From Fidelibacterota bacterium (GTDB taxonomy: Bacteria > Bipolaricaulota > Bipolaricaulia > Bipolaricaulales > Bipolaricaulaceae), in contig JAJRVI010000081.1 in NCBI GenBank assembly GCA_024277405.1, positions 1 to 13,782 on the forward strand: a stretch of 13,782 nucleotides of DNA. Direction: 5' to 3'. Of this stretch, positions 12,617-13,782 are shown piece by piece. A model generated the notes under the pieces. That model searched no databases. It had not been told where the DNA came from and saw only the letters and a list, made by a program, of their open reading frames with translations. Position 1 is the first letter of the stretch. Each line of letters begins with the position of its first letter. Position numbers and translations under genes: made by a program.

Positions 12617-13782
12617 GGCCCACCGCGCTGGCGGGGTTCCTCCTCGTGTCCGCGATGGCCGCCGCAGCGACGGGCCCGTTCCCGGACGCACTCTTCCGGT
12701 ACCTGGAGGGCGCATCGGGCCAGGTCTCGTGGGAGGTGGTGCGGAGCGCGGAGAGGGTGCACGAGCTCCGGCTCAGGTCGCAGGTCTGGCGCGGTATCCC
12801 GTGGGAACACCGGTTGTACCTTTGCGAGCCCGCGACCCCCGGGACCACGGACGCGGTCCTCCTCGTCATCGCCGGTGACCACGAACCCGGCGGGGAGCTA
12901 CTCGGCCTGGACCTCGCCCGACGCCTGGGCTTTCCGGTGGCGATCCTCTACGGGGTCCCGGTCCAACCCCTCTTCGGGGAACGGGAGGACGGGCTTATCG
13001 CCTATACCTTCCGGAGGTACCTCGAGGAAGGGGACCCGGATTGGCCTTTGCTTTTCCCCATGGTCCAGAGCGCCGCGGCCGCCCTACGGGCGGTGGGAGC
13101 GTTCGGCGAGGCGCGGCGGGGCCACCGGCCGCGGAGGTTCATCGTATCCGGGGCCTCCAAACGGGGCTGGACCACGTACCTCCTGGCGGCCACCCTCCCC
13201 GGACAGGTGGCGGGGATCGTGCCCATGGTGTTCGATGCCCTCAACATCCCGGTACGACTCGAACACCAGCGGGCGTTCTGGGGGGCGCTCTCCCCCATGC
13301 TCGCCCCCTACGTGGACCGGGGCCTGTTCGTCGGGGAGGGCAGCCCCCGCTGGCAGGAGCTCATGTGGCTCGTCGATCCCTACTCCTACCGCCACCGGCT
13401 CGCCATGCCGAAGCTGGTGGTCCTGGGGACGAACGATGACTATTGGCCCGTGAACGCGCTCTCCCTTTACTGGGCCGGCCTCCCCGAGCCGAAACACGTC
13501 CTCTACGTCCCCAACGCTGGCCACTCGCTGGCGGAGGGGGATAGGGTGCTGGGGAGCGTGATTGCCTTCGCGCGGGCCCTGGCGTTCGGGGAGTCCCTTC
13601 CCTGGATCTCGTGGGAGGTGACGCCGGGGCCGACCGCCGTGGCGCTCGGGGTCCAGGCCATCCCCGATCCTGGGTCCGCACGGCTTTGGATCGCGACGAG
13701 CCCGGTCCGGGACTTCCGGGGGGCGCGCTGGGAGAGCCGGCCGCTCCCCGGGGACGCCGGGCGTTACGCCGCGGAGATCTCC
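12613..13782 (+). CDS. PhoPQ-activated pathogenicity-related (PqaA-type) secreted alpha/beta-hydrolase, partial at right edge
   Basis: 390 codons are visible with no stop before the window ends. The ATG overlaps the tpiA stop (ATGA). Residues 1-20 look like a signal peptide (MRPTALAGFLLVSAMAAAAT), so the enzyme is probably exported. The core matches the PqaA family: LLVIAGDHEP (83-92), the nucleophile elbow GASKRGW (180-186) with S182, the acid VVLGTNDDYW (269-278) with D275 or D276, and the His in VPNAGHS (299-305), H304. VDPYSYRHRL (254-263) is also typical. Together these form a Ser-Asp-His triad. The family name comes from a Salmonella gene linked to antimicrobial-peptide resistance; the substrate is not known and many members occur in free-living bacteria. 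A beta-rich C-terminal part starts near 333 (SWEVTPGP) and is cut off. There is no functional link to tpiA beyond co-transcription. Confidence 0.85.
   Translation, partial: MRPTALAGFLLVSAMAAAATGPFPDALFRYLEGASGQVSWEVVRSAERVHELRLRSQVWRGIPWEHRLYLCEPATPGTTDAVLLVIAGDHEPGGELLGLDLARRLGFPVAILYGVPVQPLFGEREDGLIAYTFRRYLEEGDPDWPLLFPMVQSAAAALRAVGAFGEARRGHRPRRFIVSGASKRGWTTYLLAATLPGQVAGIVPMVFDALNIPVRLEHQRAFWGALSPMLAPYVDRGLFVGEGSPRWQELMWLVDPYSYRHRLAMPKLVVLGTNDDYWPVNALSLYWAGLPEPKHVLYVPNAGHSLAEGDRVLGSVIAFARALAFGESLPWISWEVTPGPTAVALGVQAIPDPGSARLWIATSPVRDFRGARWESRPLPGDAGRYAAEIS

Noticed and set aside
1..13782. tRNA, rRNA, CRISPR repeats, insertion sequences
   Set aside because: Genes fill nearly all of the window and the few gaps (52, 117 and 142 bases) hold none of these. 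No spaced direct repeats or transposase motifs were seen.

Overview
This is a GC-rich, densely packed bacterial chromosomal segment with strong G/C third-position bias, good Shine-Dalgarno sites, frequent GTG/TTG starts and stop/start overlaps. All recognisable genes are core-metabolism or stress genes. I see no mobile element, RNA gene, CRISPR array or phage gene. The conserved pairs glmU-prs-ctc-pth and clpC-radA-disA are known from Firmicutes. The base composition and several divergent protein features suggest a deep-branching or thermophilic high-GC lineage (Bipolaricaulota/Acetothermia would fit), but I cannot assign it firmly.

Layout, minus strand (transcribed right to left). A promoter in the divergent region near 11.74 kb drives glmU - prs - rplY/ctc - pth - clpC - radA - disA - punA (11718 down to 2408). 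These eight genes are separated by 12 bases or fewer and several overlap, so they look like one operon. After a 117-base gap with a good sigma70-type promoter comes a second minus-strand group. It holds a nine-cysteine secreted protein, a DsbD-type thiol-disulfide transporter without its C-terminal thioredoxin domain, and the start of a SAM-dependent methyltransferase that leaves the window at base 1.

Layout, plus strand. From the same divergent region tpiA is read rightward, overlapping by ATGA a secreted PhoPQ-activated pathogenicity-related (PqaA-type) alpha/beta-hydrolase that runs off the right edge.

How the genes fit together. The long operon joins precursor supply (UDP-GlcNAc from GlmU, PRPP from Prs, purine salvage by PNP), translation maintenance (L25/CTC, Pth), protein quality control (ClpC) and DNA-integrity/second-messenger functions (RadA, DisA). 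The second group looks like an envelope thiol-redox module. The most notable points are a Gly-to-Arg change in the DGA signature of DisA, a large N-terminal insertion in PRPP synthetase, the cysteine-rich protein paired with a gamma-less DsbD, and a nearly leaderless glmU promoter. I did not find a clearly new multi-gene system. The redox pair and the variant DisA are the best candidates for follow-up.
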